28,714 bases of DNA from Atkinsonella hypoxylon (Eukaryota > Ascomycota > Sordariomycetes > Hypocreales > Clavicipitaceae): the NCBI GenBank assembly GCA_000729835.1, contig JFHB01000293.1:1-28714 (forward strand), written 5' to 3'. The translations under genes were made by a program, and so were the position numbers. The notes under the pieces are model-generated. The model had not been told where the DNA came from and ran no database searches. It worked only from the letters and a program-made list of their open reading frames with translations. Every line of letters starts with the position of its first letter. Position 1 is the stretch's first letter. Below are positions 1 to 9,150 of the stretch, piece by piece.

Positions 1-280
1 CCAGGGACTGTAGTTGTAATAGCTACATCTGGACTTTGGCCAGGCGTAGTTACAACTACAACACTAGTGGTGCATGGATGTGTACAATCCGCGGGCGGCG
101 TAATTGTAGTTGTTCCAGGAGCAGTTCCAGGGACTGTAGTTGTAATAGCTACATCTGGACTTTGGCCAGGCGTAGTTTGAACAATAACGCTTGTTGTACA
201 GGGATGCGTACAGTCTGCTGGTGGTAGAATTGTAGTAGTTCCAGGTGCGGTTCCAGGTACTGTAGTTGTGATAGCAATAT
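1..280 (-). repeat. 126-bp coding tandem repeat (42-aa units)
   Basis: Units begin at 1, 127 and 253 with the same start (CCAGG[GT]ACTGTAGTTGT). The first about 51 bp of units 1 and 2 are identical, while the rest has diverged, mostly at third codon positions. Each unit encodes two cysteines in a D-C-T-H-P-C context. The array continues past the left edge, so copy number is unknown. Confidence 0.9.
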
Positions 281-503
281 CGCATGAGGTATATGTTCTG
301 TGTTTGTTTAGATTTCTAATGCCGTCTAACCGATTAGGTATATGCTTTCCTTACCTAAATAATATCGTCTGGGAAGCTTGTCCTGAACAGATATAATTGA
401 TTGGCTGCATTTCAACAGTAGGCATGCATGTGCTATTGCATACTGCTACCCAGCCTAAGAGGCTAGCCGAGTAGGCTAGACTTTTATATAGATAGCCTTT
501 CAT
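1..503 (-). CDS. Secreted Thr-rich adhesin-like repeat protein (5' part, runs off left edge)
   Basis: Two exons can be joined on the minus strand: 503-355 from an ATG, and 297-1, open at the window edge. The 57-nt intron (354-298) starts GTAAGG and ends CACAG; phase is kept. A closer acceptor at 318 (37-nt intron) is also in frame but short. Exon 1 begins MKGYLYKSLAYSASLLGWVAV, which looks like a signal peptide, and continues into a Cys-containing segment (CNSTC, then ICSG). Exon 2 enters tandem 42-residue repeats rich in Thr, Pro and Val, each with TTTVPGTAPGTTTI, then PPADCTHPCTTSV and TTPGQSPDVA. This is the style of fungal cell-wall adhesins and flocculin-like proteins, but no ligand-binding domain is visible. 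Codons end mostly in A or T, unlike the housekeeping genes here. A GPI anchor would lie outside the window. The family name is inference; coding and secretion are better supported. Confidence 0.6.
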
Positions 504-1548
504 TGTTACAAATAGCGCTTTGAATTTAAATGGTAAGGAAATGGAACAACAATTTTAACAGAAATGAAGAGAAACTCTTTAGCTTTATATCTAAATACTT
601 ACATTCAATCACTCCCTTAGAATTATAATAGTATATCTTACGTATTGCAACGAAAATTTCGTATTTAGTAAGTTTGGTTGAAAGTGTTTAAAGTTCTCCC
701 TTTCCCTGTGTTAAGGCAATAGTTAAGCCACGTGATAGCTACTTGGGTACTTGCAAATAGTCGTCTTATCTGTATACCTGTCAGGTCATTCTTCGGTCTT
801 GTATATAAAATGTACTTCGTACAATATCTGCCTAGGCCACTGATGAAGCCATTGCGCTAAATTGCTAGACCCAACAGTAGCTGAACGTTATTCGTGTCGC
901 CACACATCGTTAGGGAGCTTCAATCGATTCCCCTAGTTGGATTAGTTCTACTCGCCACAATACTACCTTCTGTCAAGGGATATTAGCGTGTTAGGTCGGA
1001 ATCGCCTGTCAATGGTGAGAACCTTCTAGCTAGGCCCGTGGCTATTGAACGTGGCTGATCGCTACGTCACGTATCTGTTGTCTGTGTCTCGGGCCTGCTC
1101 GAACTTATCCAGGCCTCACTGTATTCTATATCCAGCTCACCTGTTGAATAGGAGAAATGCTTTCCTGATATTTTCCTGTCTATGGTAATGTTGAGAGAAG
1201 TGAGGCTGGTCAGTCGAAAAGTTCTTTGATAGCGTGCGCGTTGCAAAATAATCTGTCTAGTGCCTATCGCTAAGCACGCTTATTTATTTGTCTGTGTTTC
1301 ACCTTGTTTATGGCATGTTCAATCACTTACCATGTAGGTTTGTATCACGGGCTATAGCGTACTTCTGAAATCAGGATATGATTCGACTTGTTTTACACCT
1401 TCTCATCGCACTGGTCACCTGTAGATACAGAGTAGAACAACTGGTGTTGCCCGCGTACATTTCTGAACACAAACCCATAAAAGCAGTCAAACAGTGGCTT
1501 AAGTGGGGATAAAATTTTGTGGGATAACAAATCAAGGTTTATCGACTC

Positions 1549-1650
1549 CAGGGGTACGAAATCGGCGGCCGGGTCCGGAGGTTCCGGGCTGAAGGGTACG
1601 AATTCAGGAATGTGAGTCCAGAGATACCAATTCAGGGATACGAATCCGGA
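1549..1650. repeat. Degenerate short repeat, consensus GGRTACGAATYCRGG
   Basis: Four diverged copies are visible, near 1550, 1591, 1621 and 1634, with GGGTACGAA or GGATACGAA followed by TYCRGG. The spacing is irregular. It may be a decayed minisatellite or the relic of a repeated coding region. Confidence 0.5.
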
Positions 1651-2070
1651 ATAAAGCATCTTTTGGCCCTGCTGGGAGCTCCTTTACTGGTGTGGCTGTA
1701 ATCCTGCGACTCTTGATTGGATATGTAGATCGCCACAAGGGCCCTGCTATGAAGGACATTTCCGATTGGGAGCGGTATAACTACCTAGATTGTACGGAAT
1801 ACGGAATAGAGGGCTGTATATCCTGAGCCCACCGGCTTGGCGATGGGAGTCCTGTGCCCTAGTTAGTCAGGAGCAAATATTGGTATTTGGGTTTTCTAGT
1901 AGCCTTTACGACCTTGAAAATTGCTACTTTGTCGACCCCGAAGCCAAACCCCCAATTGGCCATGCAAGCAAGCCCACACAAAGATGGGTGCGCGACGAAG
2001 ACGCGCGTGCTATCGGTTAAAGGAAAATAAAGGAGGAAGGCAACGGAGGCGAGATTACGATAAGTTAACT

Positions 2071-2086
2071 AACTACCTAGGTAGTT
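2071..2086. repeat. 16-bp perfect palindrome AACTACCTAGGTAGTT
   Basis: The palindrome is perfect for 16 bp and continues imperfectly on both sides into AACTA/TTAGTT runs. The 14-mer AACTACCTAGGTAG also occurs at 24807-24820, in the other AT-rich pocket. Confidence 0.8.
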
Positions 2087-2258
2087 AATTAGTTAGTTCC
2101 TCTAAACCAGCTTGCTTGATTAGGTCATACATAATCCTTGGTCGGTGCCGAGTTTGGAGCCAGCTCGGCTCAGCTCGGCACCCAGATACAATGCGCAAGC
2201 GTCGGCAGCTGTCGCATGCCCATCTCCCATCTCCCATCTCCCCGGTGCAGTTGACAAG

Positions 2259-4004
2259 ATGAACGGCGTGATTGAGGCGTTGCATATCTGTGATAACAAC
2301 AGGTCGGTGCTAACTCATTCCCATTGAGGCAGTTAATTATGTTTAACATGAAGCCTGCAGAAATCCCGTCCTGTCCCACATCTACACCGGACGGCCACTC
2401 TCAGCAACACATCTGTTGCCCCTCTATCTCGAACATCCCTCTCCTAGACCGAACCTGATATACCTTCCTAACACCAGCCCGCCCACCCTCGTTTTCAGTC
2501 TCACCCACGCCAATCTCCTGTTTCTCGCCACTTCCTCGGCCGAAATAGAACCTCTTTTAGTCCTCGAATTCCTCCATCGCGTGATCGATGCCTTTGAGGA
2601 CTTCCTTGGCGCCCCGCTTCTCGCAGTCAAGATCGAAAATAACTACGATGTGGTTGCTCAGCTCCTCACAGAAATGTGCGATGCTGGCATCATAAGCACG
2701 ACAGAACTCAACGCTCTGCGAGAAAATGTCGAGATCGAGGGCTGGATGGGGAAGCTACTGGGCAGCATCAACCTCCCTGGGTATGAATATCCGCATTCAG
2801 GTGTGACCGAATGCATTTGTGCGCAAAACTAACGGGATAAACGAAAAGGAAGACTCCGCTATCCACAAATTTCTCCAACACTGGCCATCCTGCACTTCCC
2901 GTACCGAACACACCAACTTTGCCCTGGCGACGAGCCAATGTACGACACACGTCGAACGAACTATACGCAGACGTCATCGAGACGCTCTCAGTGACCCTTG
3001 CGCCCTCAGGGAGACCACTTGCTGCATTTGCGAACGGGTCAATAGCTTTCACAGCCAAAGTGTCAGGAGTCCCGGATGTTACATTGAGCTTGAGCAGTCC
3101 CTCTGGAAAGCACAATATTGGTGGTTTCATGGCGCTACCCGTGTTCCACCCATGTGTACGGTTAAATCGGTGGCAAGAGAGACCAGGAGAACTAAGCTTC
3201 ATACCGCCTGATGGCCGGTTTACTCTGGCCGGCTATGAAGTCGACCTGCTCCCTTTCACAAGCGGCAAAAGTGGGAACCTCGGTGCGAATAACCTGAAAT
3301 TGCCCGTCAATTTGGAGATGAAGACTGGGTTGGGCGCCACGGGGTCCGACTTTGAAGTAAGGGTACAGGTCAATAAGGTTTTAGGCAACCAGAGCTCCTT
3401 ATCGACATCGAGTCAGTTCGGCAGAAGCCTCGGTCCGGGACGAGTCGGTTCGCCACATCCAGGATCACCTGGTGCTCCATTGCTAGAGGGACTGACCATT
3501 AGAATACCGCTGCCGGAAGATGTCAGAAACTTGTCTGATATCCGACCAAGCCGAGGAGACGCAAACTTCAGCCCAGGAGAGAGTGTGCTCGAGTGGCACG
3601 TCCCAACGAAGGAACTATCCGGACCTATGCCACAATTTGGGCTTCGTTGCACGGTTGTCGGACCAATGGTGGATGACTCTGAGGAGTTTGACCCCAGCGG
3701 ATTCGCATTCAGCACCGACTACTCCTATAGTGAGCCGTACCAGAGCTCTGCAGGCAAAGCCGACACAGGCAAGACAGGTGATTACGGAGAGCGAGATGCC
3801 AAGAAGATAGCACAAAATAGAATTCTGATGCCTAGCTCAGCATCAGTGAGCTTCTCAGTCAAAGGATGGCTAGCAAGCGGGCTCAAGGTGGACAGCATCA
3901 TGATTGATACACGGAAAAGTCGGGCTTTGGGCGAGGGTGTCAAGCCGTACAAGGGAGTGAAATACTTAACGGTTAGCAACGGAGGTATAGAGATTAGGTG
4001 TTAG
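2259..4004 (+). CDS. apm3: AP-3 adaptor complex subunit mu (mu-adaptin 3)
   Basis: Model: join(2259..2302, 2361..2780, 2849..4004), 539 aa. The medium chain of the AP-3 coat selects cargo with tyrosine signals and sends it from Golgi/endosomes to the vacuole. The N-terminus (MNGVIEALHICDNNRNPVLS, then RPLSATHLLPLYLEH) fits the longin-like domain. VFSLTHANLLFLATSSAEIE and the EFLHRVIDAFEDFLG region follow, up to about residue 140. PWRRANVRHTSNELYADVIE opens the C-terminal mu-homology domain, which runs to the stop with GELSFIPPDGRFTLAGYEVD and the closing GWLASGLKVD and GVKYLTVSNGGIEIRC. Intron 1 (2303-2360) has a weak donor, GTCGGT, and ends TGCAG; intron 2 (2781-2848) runs GTATGA to AAAAG with an ACTAAC branch. 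The start was fixed by homology across intron 1. Reading through intron 2 would stop at 2832 and split the gene in two. Confidence 0.95.
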
Positions 4005-4748
4005 ACAGCATGATACGAAGATGAATTGACGAATTGTCGTATCTATTATAAGTTAATTCAGCGCCGAGAACTGGTCCTATCATGTTTCGGGAAGTGTGCT
4101 GCTAGAGCAATGGATATTTAGACGCTGAGTTACGACACTATTGCTCCCTGGATCTTTGTAGCGGCCAGCAAAGTAAACATTTAAACATGTGATTTTGAAT
4201 GAGTGTAACCAGGGATCTATTTCTCACTGTCAAGTCGGATTCTAATAACAAGTCTCGACAAGCGTCAACAGAACCCCAGCGCGCAAACTATGCTTTCCGT
4301 GCAATTCCAGTCCTCCAGGTATTCCCGAAAGCGCCCATTTTTACACCAAACCCACACTTTTTGAGCAACAATAGTTCAGAAACTTACTTAATACATATAT
4401 AGTTATTTACTAGTCTAATTATTCGCTCGCACTAACAACTCACGAACTATCAGTCCAGAGTTTGCGGACGTGTGGAGCCCCTCCAGCCGACGCACCCGCT
4501 AAGCTTCCTCCCGACACGCAGCACTGAGTGCTGTTCGTCGCCCAACGTGCTGCGCCAGGGGCTCAAGGCTGGTGGATGAGTGCAGTGACAGGGTCAGATG
4601 CAACTCCGCTACATCATTCGGCCCAGAAGGCATGGCGCCTGCAGTTCTTTCTTTCTCCCATGATTGGCTCCTACCCAGAATGAAAGCATCGCCGCGCACA
4701 TCCTGAGAATTGCAGTTCGAGGCCGTTCTTCTGGCCTACGAAGCGGCT
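4005..4748. other. Intergenic, apm3 to transacylase
   Basis: No gene is supported. The left half is AT-rich and should hold the apm3 3' UTR; the right half (from about 4450) is GC-richer and promoter-like. An inverted CCAAT box (ATTGG, 4663-4667) lies about 85 bp upstream of the transacylase ATG. A small hairpin, CAGCAC-TGA-GTGCTG, lies at 4519-4533. An ATG at 4680 in the transacylase frame is followed by a stop at 4704, so it is only a short upstream frame. Confidence 0.5.
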
Positions 4749-6099
4749 ATGAAGCGCCTAAGGAGCAATACATTTCGCCCTCGATGGCGTTGTGCGGCGA
4801 CGTCGACCTGTGCGCCAAGGGGGCGGGATGAAGCACATGGTGATGGACGAAGATGGGCATCCACCGTAAGGCGGCCGCGGCGACCACAGACGGCCATTTT
4901 CTTCCCAGGTAAGGCACATGCTTTTTTTTTTTTTTTCTGTCTTCAAATTCGGTGATTTTGCTGAACGCAATTCCGGTAGCTTCGCTCGGCAGCTGACATG
5001 ACGATGATCAGGTCAAGGAACCCAAAAGGTCGGCATGCTAAACCCATGGCTTGAGGCCTTCCCATTCACCGCCAATGAGCTCGTCCAAGAAGTAGACCAC
5101 TACGCCGGCTTCAAACTCTCCGACGTGATTCGAAATGGGCCCTCCAAGATCCTTACTCGGACGACGAATGCACAGCCCGCCATCATGGGTACCTCGATTG
5201 TCATCCTGAAGATCCTCGAGCGCGAGTTCAACTTCAAGGTTGCCGAGCGCTTCGATATCACGCTGGGTCACTCTCTGGGCGAATTTGCCGCCCTCGTGGC
5301 AGGTGGATACATCGACTTTCGAGATAGCTTGTATTTGGTGAAGCGTCGAGCGGCAGCCATGTCCGAGGCCACCGAGAAGGCCATCCGAGAGTACGGCGGC
5401 GAATACGGCATGGTGGCCGTCATCACAGAACCGGAGTACCTGCGGGATCTGATCGCCGCGATCCGCGACTTTGTAGGGCACTCGAGCGCAGGGAGCAAAG
5501 GGGAGAGCAGCGAAGATGTGCCGCCCATAGAGCAGGTGCTCATTGCCAACATCAACAGCAAGAACCAGATCGTCTTGAGCGGGAATATAGAGCGCATCAC
5601 CACCTTGATGGCGCATGTAAGGCAATTCCTGGGCCATGATCCGCGGGCAGTCCGGCTGCATAGTGACAGCCCGTTTCACAGCCCGATTATGAAACCTGCT
5701 GTATCGGTAATGCAGTCACTGCTCGAGAGCAAGTCGAGGGTGCCGGGGAGGGAGGACGAAGATATCATCAAATTCCCGGGCAATATACCCTGCGTCAGCA
5801 ACGTATCTGCGCGACCGTTTCAGAGTAAAGAGCAGTTGAAGGAGTTGTTGGCGAGGGGGTGCTTGGAGACGGTGCGGTGGTGGGATAGCATTCGATACTT
5901 GGATCAGCAAGAGAAGGTGAGGAGGTGGGTTGGCATTGGGCCTGGGAAAGTCGGGAGGAATCTCGTGGGCAAGGAGGTTGGCATGAGAGGTAAGGACCTG
6001 GTCAAGGGGGGGGGTGTATGGGCGATTACAGATCCGATGGATATCGAGGAGGTGTTGAGGGGCTTGGAGGAGACGGATGGGCTTCTGGACGAGGAGTGA
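4749..6099 (+). CDS. mct1: Mitochondrial malonyl-CoA:ACP transacylase (FabD/MCT type)
   Basis: Model: join(4749..4908, 5012..6099), 415 aa. The enzyme moves malonyl from CoA to acyl carrier protein in type II fatty acid synthesis, which in fungi is mitochondrial and supplies octanoate for lipoate. The first about 45 residues are rich in Arg and Ser/Thr (MKRLRSNTFRPRW, then RRWASTVRRPRR), consistent with a matrix presequence. TAIFFPGQGTQKVGM spans the splice junction and carries the oxyanion-loop GQG. The nucleophile is Ser141 in GHSLGEF; the conserved Arg is in VKRRAAAM (about 165); the catalytic His is His276 in PFHSPIM. The Ser-His spacing (about 135) is longer than in bacterial FabD because of a hydrophilic insert near residues 210-223. 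The intron (4909-5011, 103 nt) starts GTAAGG, has a T14 run and CTGAC branch, and ends TCAG. The start is the first ATG after an in-frame stop. Confidence 0.93.
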
Positions 6100-6346
6100 T
6101 GTGTATGACTGGCTGCCGGTTGCTATTCAAACAATGCTAGAGACTATAATAGGCTAACAATTTACATCAGAGTCAAGCTGAAAAGACTCGGATTCTCCTT
6201 GAAATGTACAATTGATTGCCAAGGGAACTACTTCAATCCGCCGCAGCCGCAGTCCGAGGTTCAACCCCACACTCTCACCAAGCCAAGTAAGCTCCGATCT
6301 CCAAAAACCCCCCGAGTTCCAACCGCAAACTCAACATTCCAACATT

Positions 6347-6958
6347 ATGACCACCGCCATCCCCTCGATCGCCTGCCTAGGCGTAATAGGCCGCAACGTA
6401 CGCATCCCCCTCCCCTATCAGAACCCCTACCACAAAAAGGCTAACGTCCCCAAGAACAACCCTCTGCACATCTCCATCTTCCCATCCCACGATCCCACAA
6501 CCAACACCTTCACACCGATCCGCAACCCGCTGCAGTTCTCCCTCCTCCTCTCGTCCACGATCGACGTGTTCGAGCTCCGCGCCAAAGCAAATGTCGCCTC
6601 GGGCGTAGGCCTCTCCGGCGATCTGGGCCTCCTGCACGCCGTAGACGACCGCCTAGCTGCCTATGGGTACGAGACCAACACGGGTGTGAGAATGGTGTGT
6701 GTGGTGGACATGCGCGGGCGGAGAGTCGACGCAGAACGACACGCTGGCTTGGGGTCCGGGCTGCGCGACTTGGAGTTGAAGCCTGTGTTTCGGGCCATGC
6801 AGTCTGCGTACGTGAGGTTGTTGCAGAACCCGTTTTACGAGCCGGATGAGCATGCGCCGATGGGGGGAACGGGCGGGAAAAGGATCGTGAGTAGGAGGTT
6901 TGAGAGCGATATGAGGAGAATTGGGGAAGGGTGGACTCCTGGGATGACGAGTTTGTGA
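6347..6958 (+). CDS. tca17: TRAPP complex accessory subunit Tca17 (TRAPPC2L-like)
   Basis: Model: join(6347..6397, 6455..6958), 184 aa. Tca17 is a sedlin/longin-fold protein that helps assemble the TRAPPII tether at the Golgi. Exon 1 gives MTTAIPSIACLGVIGRN and exon 2 continues NNPLHISIFPS, restoring the classic CxGVIGxxNNPLHI motif. LQFSLLLSSTIDVFE, the DLGLL..DDRLAAYGYETNT segment and LQNPFYEPDE near the C-terminus also match the family. The intron (6398-6454, 57 nt) starts GTACGC, has a GGCTAACG branch and ends CCAAG. It is a multiple of three with no stop, so unspliced reading inserts 19 false residues after GRN. The ATG was chosen because family similarity starts at once; the frame is open further upstream. 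It follows the transacylase by 247 bp and converges on AFG1. Confidence 0.9.
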   Translation: MTTAIPSIACLGVIGRNVRIPLPYQNPYHKKANVPKNNPLHISIFPSHDPTTNTFTPIRNPLQFSLLLSSTIDVFELRAKANVASGVGLSGDLGLLHAVDDRLAAYGYETNTGVRMVCVVDMRGRRVDAERHAGLGSGLRDLELKPVFRAMQSAYVRLLQNPFYEPDEHAPMGGTGGKRIVSRRFESDMRRIGEGWTPGMTSL

Positions 6959-6999
6959 GTTTGGGTTTCATCGGTTTGCGAGGCGTCGGGTCCCAAAGG

Positions 7000-7053
7000 G
7001 GTTTTTTATTTTTTTTTATTTTTTTATTTTTTTATTTTTTACTTTTTTTTTTC
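7000..7053 (+). repeat. T-rich low-complexity tract (T5-9 A)n in convergent 3' region
   Basis: Runs of T broken by single A fill most of the 170 bp between the convergent stops of tca17 (6958) and AFG1 (7131). It may act as 3'-end signal for either gene (T-rich on plus, A-rich on minus) and is prone to length change. Confidence 0.85.
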
Positions 7054-7128
7054 AGTGCTTTAGACAAGGTGGCCACTATATATTACGCGGTCATTCTAGA
7101 TTCTGTTTACGTTGCTGTCTGAGGATCT

Positions 7129-9096
7129 TTATGATGAGGCGTGCGAAGATGACGTGCCCATTTCTCTTGTGACTTTTTCACGAAGATCGTCGACTTTCCA
7201 TTTTGACAGCCCCGCTACGTCTATCTCTATGCTCTCGCCCATTCCCTCGCCCGTGTTTCGCTTCTCGACTATAAGGCTTGACCTCGGGGGTTGCGAGAGT
7301 GCGCCGCCCTCCCAATGTCTGGCTTCGGGGGGCAAGGGCTGCCACCAATCGCCTGTTCTGGCGTGCCAGGCTGCGCTGCAAAGCTCCCACAGACGGGAAA
7401 TGGCACGCTTATATGCAAACCGTTCATCCTCGCCAGTAAAAGCACATGTGTTGCCGAAGTCAACGGGTTTTCTCCGCGGACCAAAGTCGGAGTCCTGATC
7501 TGGGTCGTATTTGGATGTGGACGATGCGGAATCGTAGTATGAGACGTTCGGGCGGAACGGGGATGTCTGGTCTTGATGGACCTCTGCAACTGTTTCCGAA
7601 TAAGTGGCATCGTCGTCGACAATTCTTCCATTGACAGCATCCAGGGACGAGGCCTTCTTCTCTGGGAAAAACAAGTCGTCGGGTGGGCTTTGAGCACGAA
7701 TCACGAGCTTGCAGCGCGCCTCGTACAAGGCGTCGAGAAACGTGATGAATCGACGGGCTTCGTTCTTTTGGAGGATGGTGAGACTGGGGACCTGGTCGAT
7801 GATGAAGGTGTGATACGATGATGCCATTGTGATGTAGTCTGCTGGGCCGAAGGAGTCAACTAGATGGTTGAATGTCCACAAGGCTGAACCGTTGTAATGC
7901 TGAGGAGTGACGACTCGACGACCGTACACGGTGAGAGCGGAGGGCTGCCATGGGACTGGTCCTGGTCTTTGCCAGCCCACGGTGTCCTGGATTAACTTTT
8001 CGAACTGATCTATATCGCTGTCGCACAAGTGGTAGTGGAAGGGGATCTTGCGCTGTGCACTGCTGCCGCGTTCGTTGCCACTTGCACCATCCAATTGACC
8101 ACTACTATCCATTTTGTCAAAGCCGTCCTTATCGATTGAGGATGGAGCACTTCTGAGCGCGCTGGCTTCTTCCTTGCGTCTCCAGTCTATCGCGCCCTCC
8201 ATCTGCCAGAAGTCGCACCTAGCTTTCAGCACCTCTAAAAACGTGGCAAAATCACTGCTTTGCCCGTACAACTCCTCTCTGTTTACTGTCTTGCCGCCAA
8301 ACATCTTAGTGACGAGTCCTTTGGTACGATTCGGGGCGTAGGCTATGCCTGATGCTCTCTGCAGCTCCTCCGGCATGCGATTCGACGAAGCGACTAGAAC
8401 GCCGCCCAGCTGGAAGAATGCGATGAAAAGGTGGCTGAGGATCTTACTCGCCGCTCGGTCAGGCATCTGAAACTCGTCTAAGAAAAGAACGGGAGACTCA
8501 TCAACAAGTTTCTTGGCCATCCACATGAGTGAGAATTCAGAATCAACTTCCGACGCCCGGCCGGACGACAGCCTATGCTTGTCGAGTTGGGCAAATGTGT
8601 ACAGCATGAAGGCGTTGAAGTGCCATCGTCGTCTTCGCTGCGCTGGCAAGCCATCAGCTAGCAGGTCCAGCAGCATGGACTTTCCCGTGCCCACTTCGCC
8701 TGAGAGAAAGATCCCCTTTGGTGAATCTATCTCGATTGCTGTCTCATGATTGCGTAGGACCCGAGTAAGTGCCATGGTGTCTCGCTCGGCGGTTAAGGAG
8801 GGGATGAGATGCTTGAAGAGCGGGTTCCGCCAAATAGCATGATTGCGAAGAGCGAGAATACTACCAGCATCCGCATCGTTCTCGGGGGGTTGAGGTTCCG
8901 TGATGCGAGCCACCTGTGAGAGTCGTTGACGATAGTCGACCTGGGGTGAGTAGTCCCTGATGCGGTGGTAGACGTCTCGAAGGTGTCTCGCGAGACGGTG
9001 CTGGGCAGGATCAGGAGCGTAGATGCCCGCTTTCACCAACGTTTGATACTTGACCAAAGGGTCAGTAATGACAATTGCGGTTGAAAATCGCTTCAT
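7129..9096 (-). CDS. afg1: AFG1-like mitochondrial AAA ATPase
   Basis: A single exon of 655 aa. AFG1 (LACE1 in animals) is a mitochondrial ATPase linked to turnover of nuclear- and mitochondrially-encoded respiratory subunits. Visible motifs: ITDPLVKYQTLVKAG at residues 10-24 and DPAQHRLARHLRDVY at 29-43; Walker A GEVGTGKS at 133-140; Walker B VLFLDEFQ at 203-210; and the sensor-like VLVASSNRMPEEL around 233-245. FHYHLCDSDIDQFEKL and the RRVVTPQHYNGSALWTFNHL region match the C-terminal part. A Ser/Asp-rich insert, about residues 475-530, lies before ERFAYKRAISRLWELC. The ATG at 9096 gives only a short basic N-terminus (MKRFSTA) for a mitochondrial protein. Upstream, an in-frame ATG (9150) is separated from it only by a TGA (9103-9105); see findings. 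The gene diverges from nup133. Confidence 0.93.
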   Translation of the reverse strand: MKRFSTAIVITDPLVKYQTLVKAGIYAPDPAQHRLARHLRDVYHRIRDYSPQVDYRQRLSQVARITEPQPPENDADAGSILALRNHAIWRNPLFKHLIPSLTAERDTMALTRVLRNHETAIEIDSPKGIFLSGEVGTGKSMLLDLLADGLPAQRRRRWHFNAFMLYTFAQLDKHRLSSGRASEVDSEFSLMWMAKKLVDESPVLFLDEFQMPDRAASKILSHLFIAFFQLGGVLVASSNRMPEELQRASGIAYAPNRTKGLVTKMFGGKTVNREELYGQSSDFATFLEVLKARCDFWQMEGAIDWRRKEEASALRSAPSSIDKDGFDKMDSSGQLDGASGNERGSSAQRKIPFHYHLCDSDIDQFEKLIQDTVGWQRPGPVPWQPSALTVYGRRVVTPQHYNGSALWTFNHLVDSFGPADYITMASSYHTFIIDQVPSLTILQKNEARRFITFLDALYEARCKLVIRAQSPPDDLFFPEKKASSLDAVNGRIVDDDATYSETVAEVHQDQTSPFRPNVSYYDSASSTSKYDPDQDSDFGPRRKPVDFGNTCAFTGEDERFAYKRAISRLWELCSAAWHARTGDWWQPLPPEARHWEGGALSQPPRSSLIVEKRNTGEGMGESIEIDVAGLSKWKVDDLREKVTREMGTSSSHASS

Positions 9097-9102
9097 ATCT
9101 GT

Positions 9103-9150
9103 TCAACCGGAGGCAGAGTTGTATGTTGATATGCGAAGTATTCTTTCCAT
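9103..9150 (-). other. In-frame upstream ORF of the AFG1 gene
   Basis: ATG at 9150 opens 15 codons (MERILRISTYNSASG) and stops at TGA 9105-9103. The main ATG (9096) follows two codons later in the same frame. The peptide is basic and Ser-rich like a mitochondrial presequence. It may be a regulatory uORF, or the front of a longer N-terminus reached by read-through, by an alternative transcript, or in the absence of a sequence error. Confidence 0.55.

Larger units (their letters stand above)
504..2258. other. AT-rich gene-poor stretch
   Basis: I see no supported gene here. Open frames at 1393-1659 (minus) and 1790-2020 (plus) are short and have no recognisable domain. The stretch holds a degenerate GGTACGAAT repeat (1549-1650), a 16-bp palindrome (2071-2086), and a triple ATCTCCC run (2222-2242) that lies in the probable 5' UTR of the AP-3 mu gene. 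The left part should contain the promoter of the minus-strand adhesin-like gene. Confidence 0.6.

Noticed and set aside
1393..2020. Two short open frames (1393-1659 minus, 1790-2020 plus)
   Set aside because: No domain, no plausible splice partners, composition like the surrounding non-coding DNA.
4519..4533. CAGCAC-TGA-GTGCTG hairpin as a terminator or riboswitch
   Set aside because: Six-bp arms are common by chance in a 28-kb window and such terminators are not used by RNA polymerase II.
5038..5679. 213-codon minus-strand open frame opposite the transacylase
   Set aside because: Shadow of the antisense strand of a GC-rich conserved gene; no domain.
4749..6099. Secondary-metabolite (polyketide) cluster suggested by an acyltransferase
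   Set aside because: The protein is a stand-alone FabD-type enzyme with a mitochondrial presequence; no PKS, tailoring enzyme, transporter or regulator is nearby.
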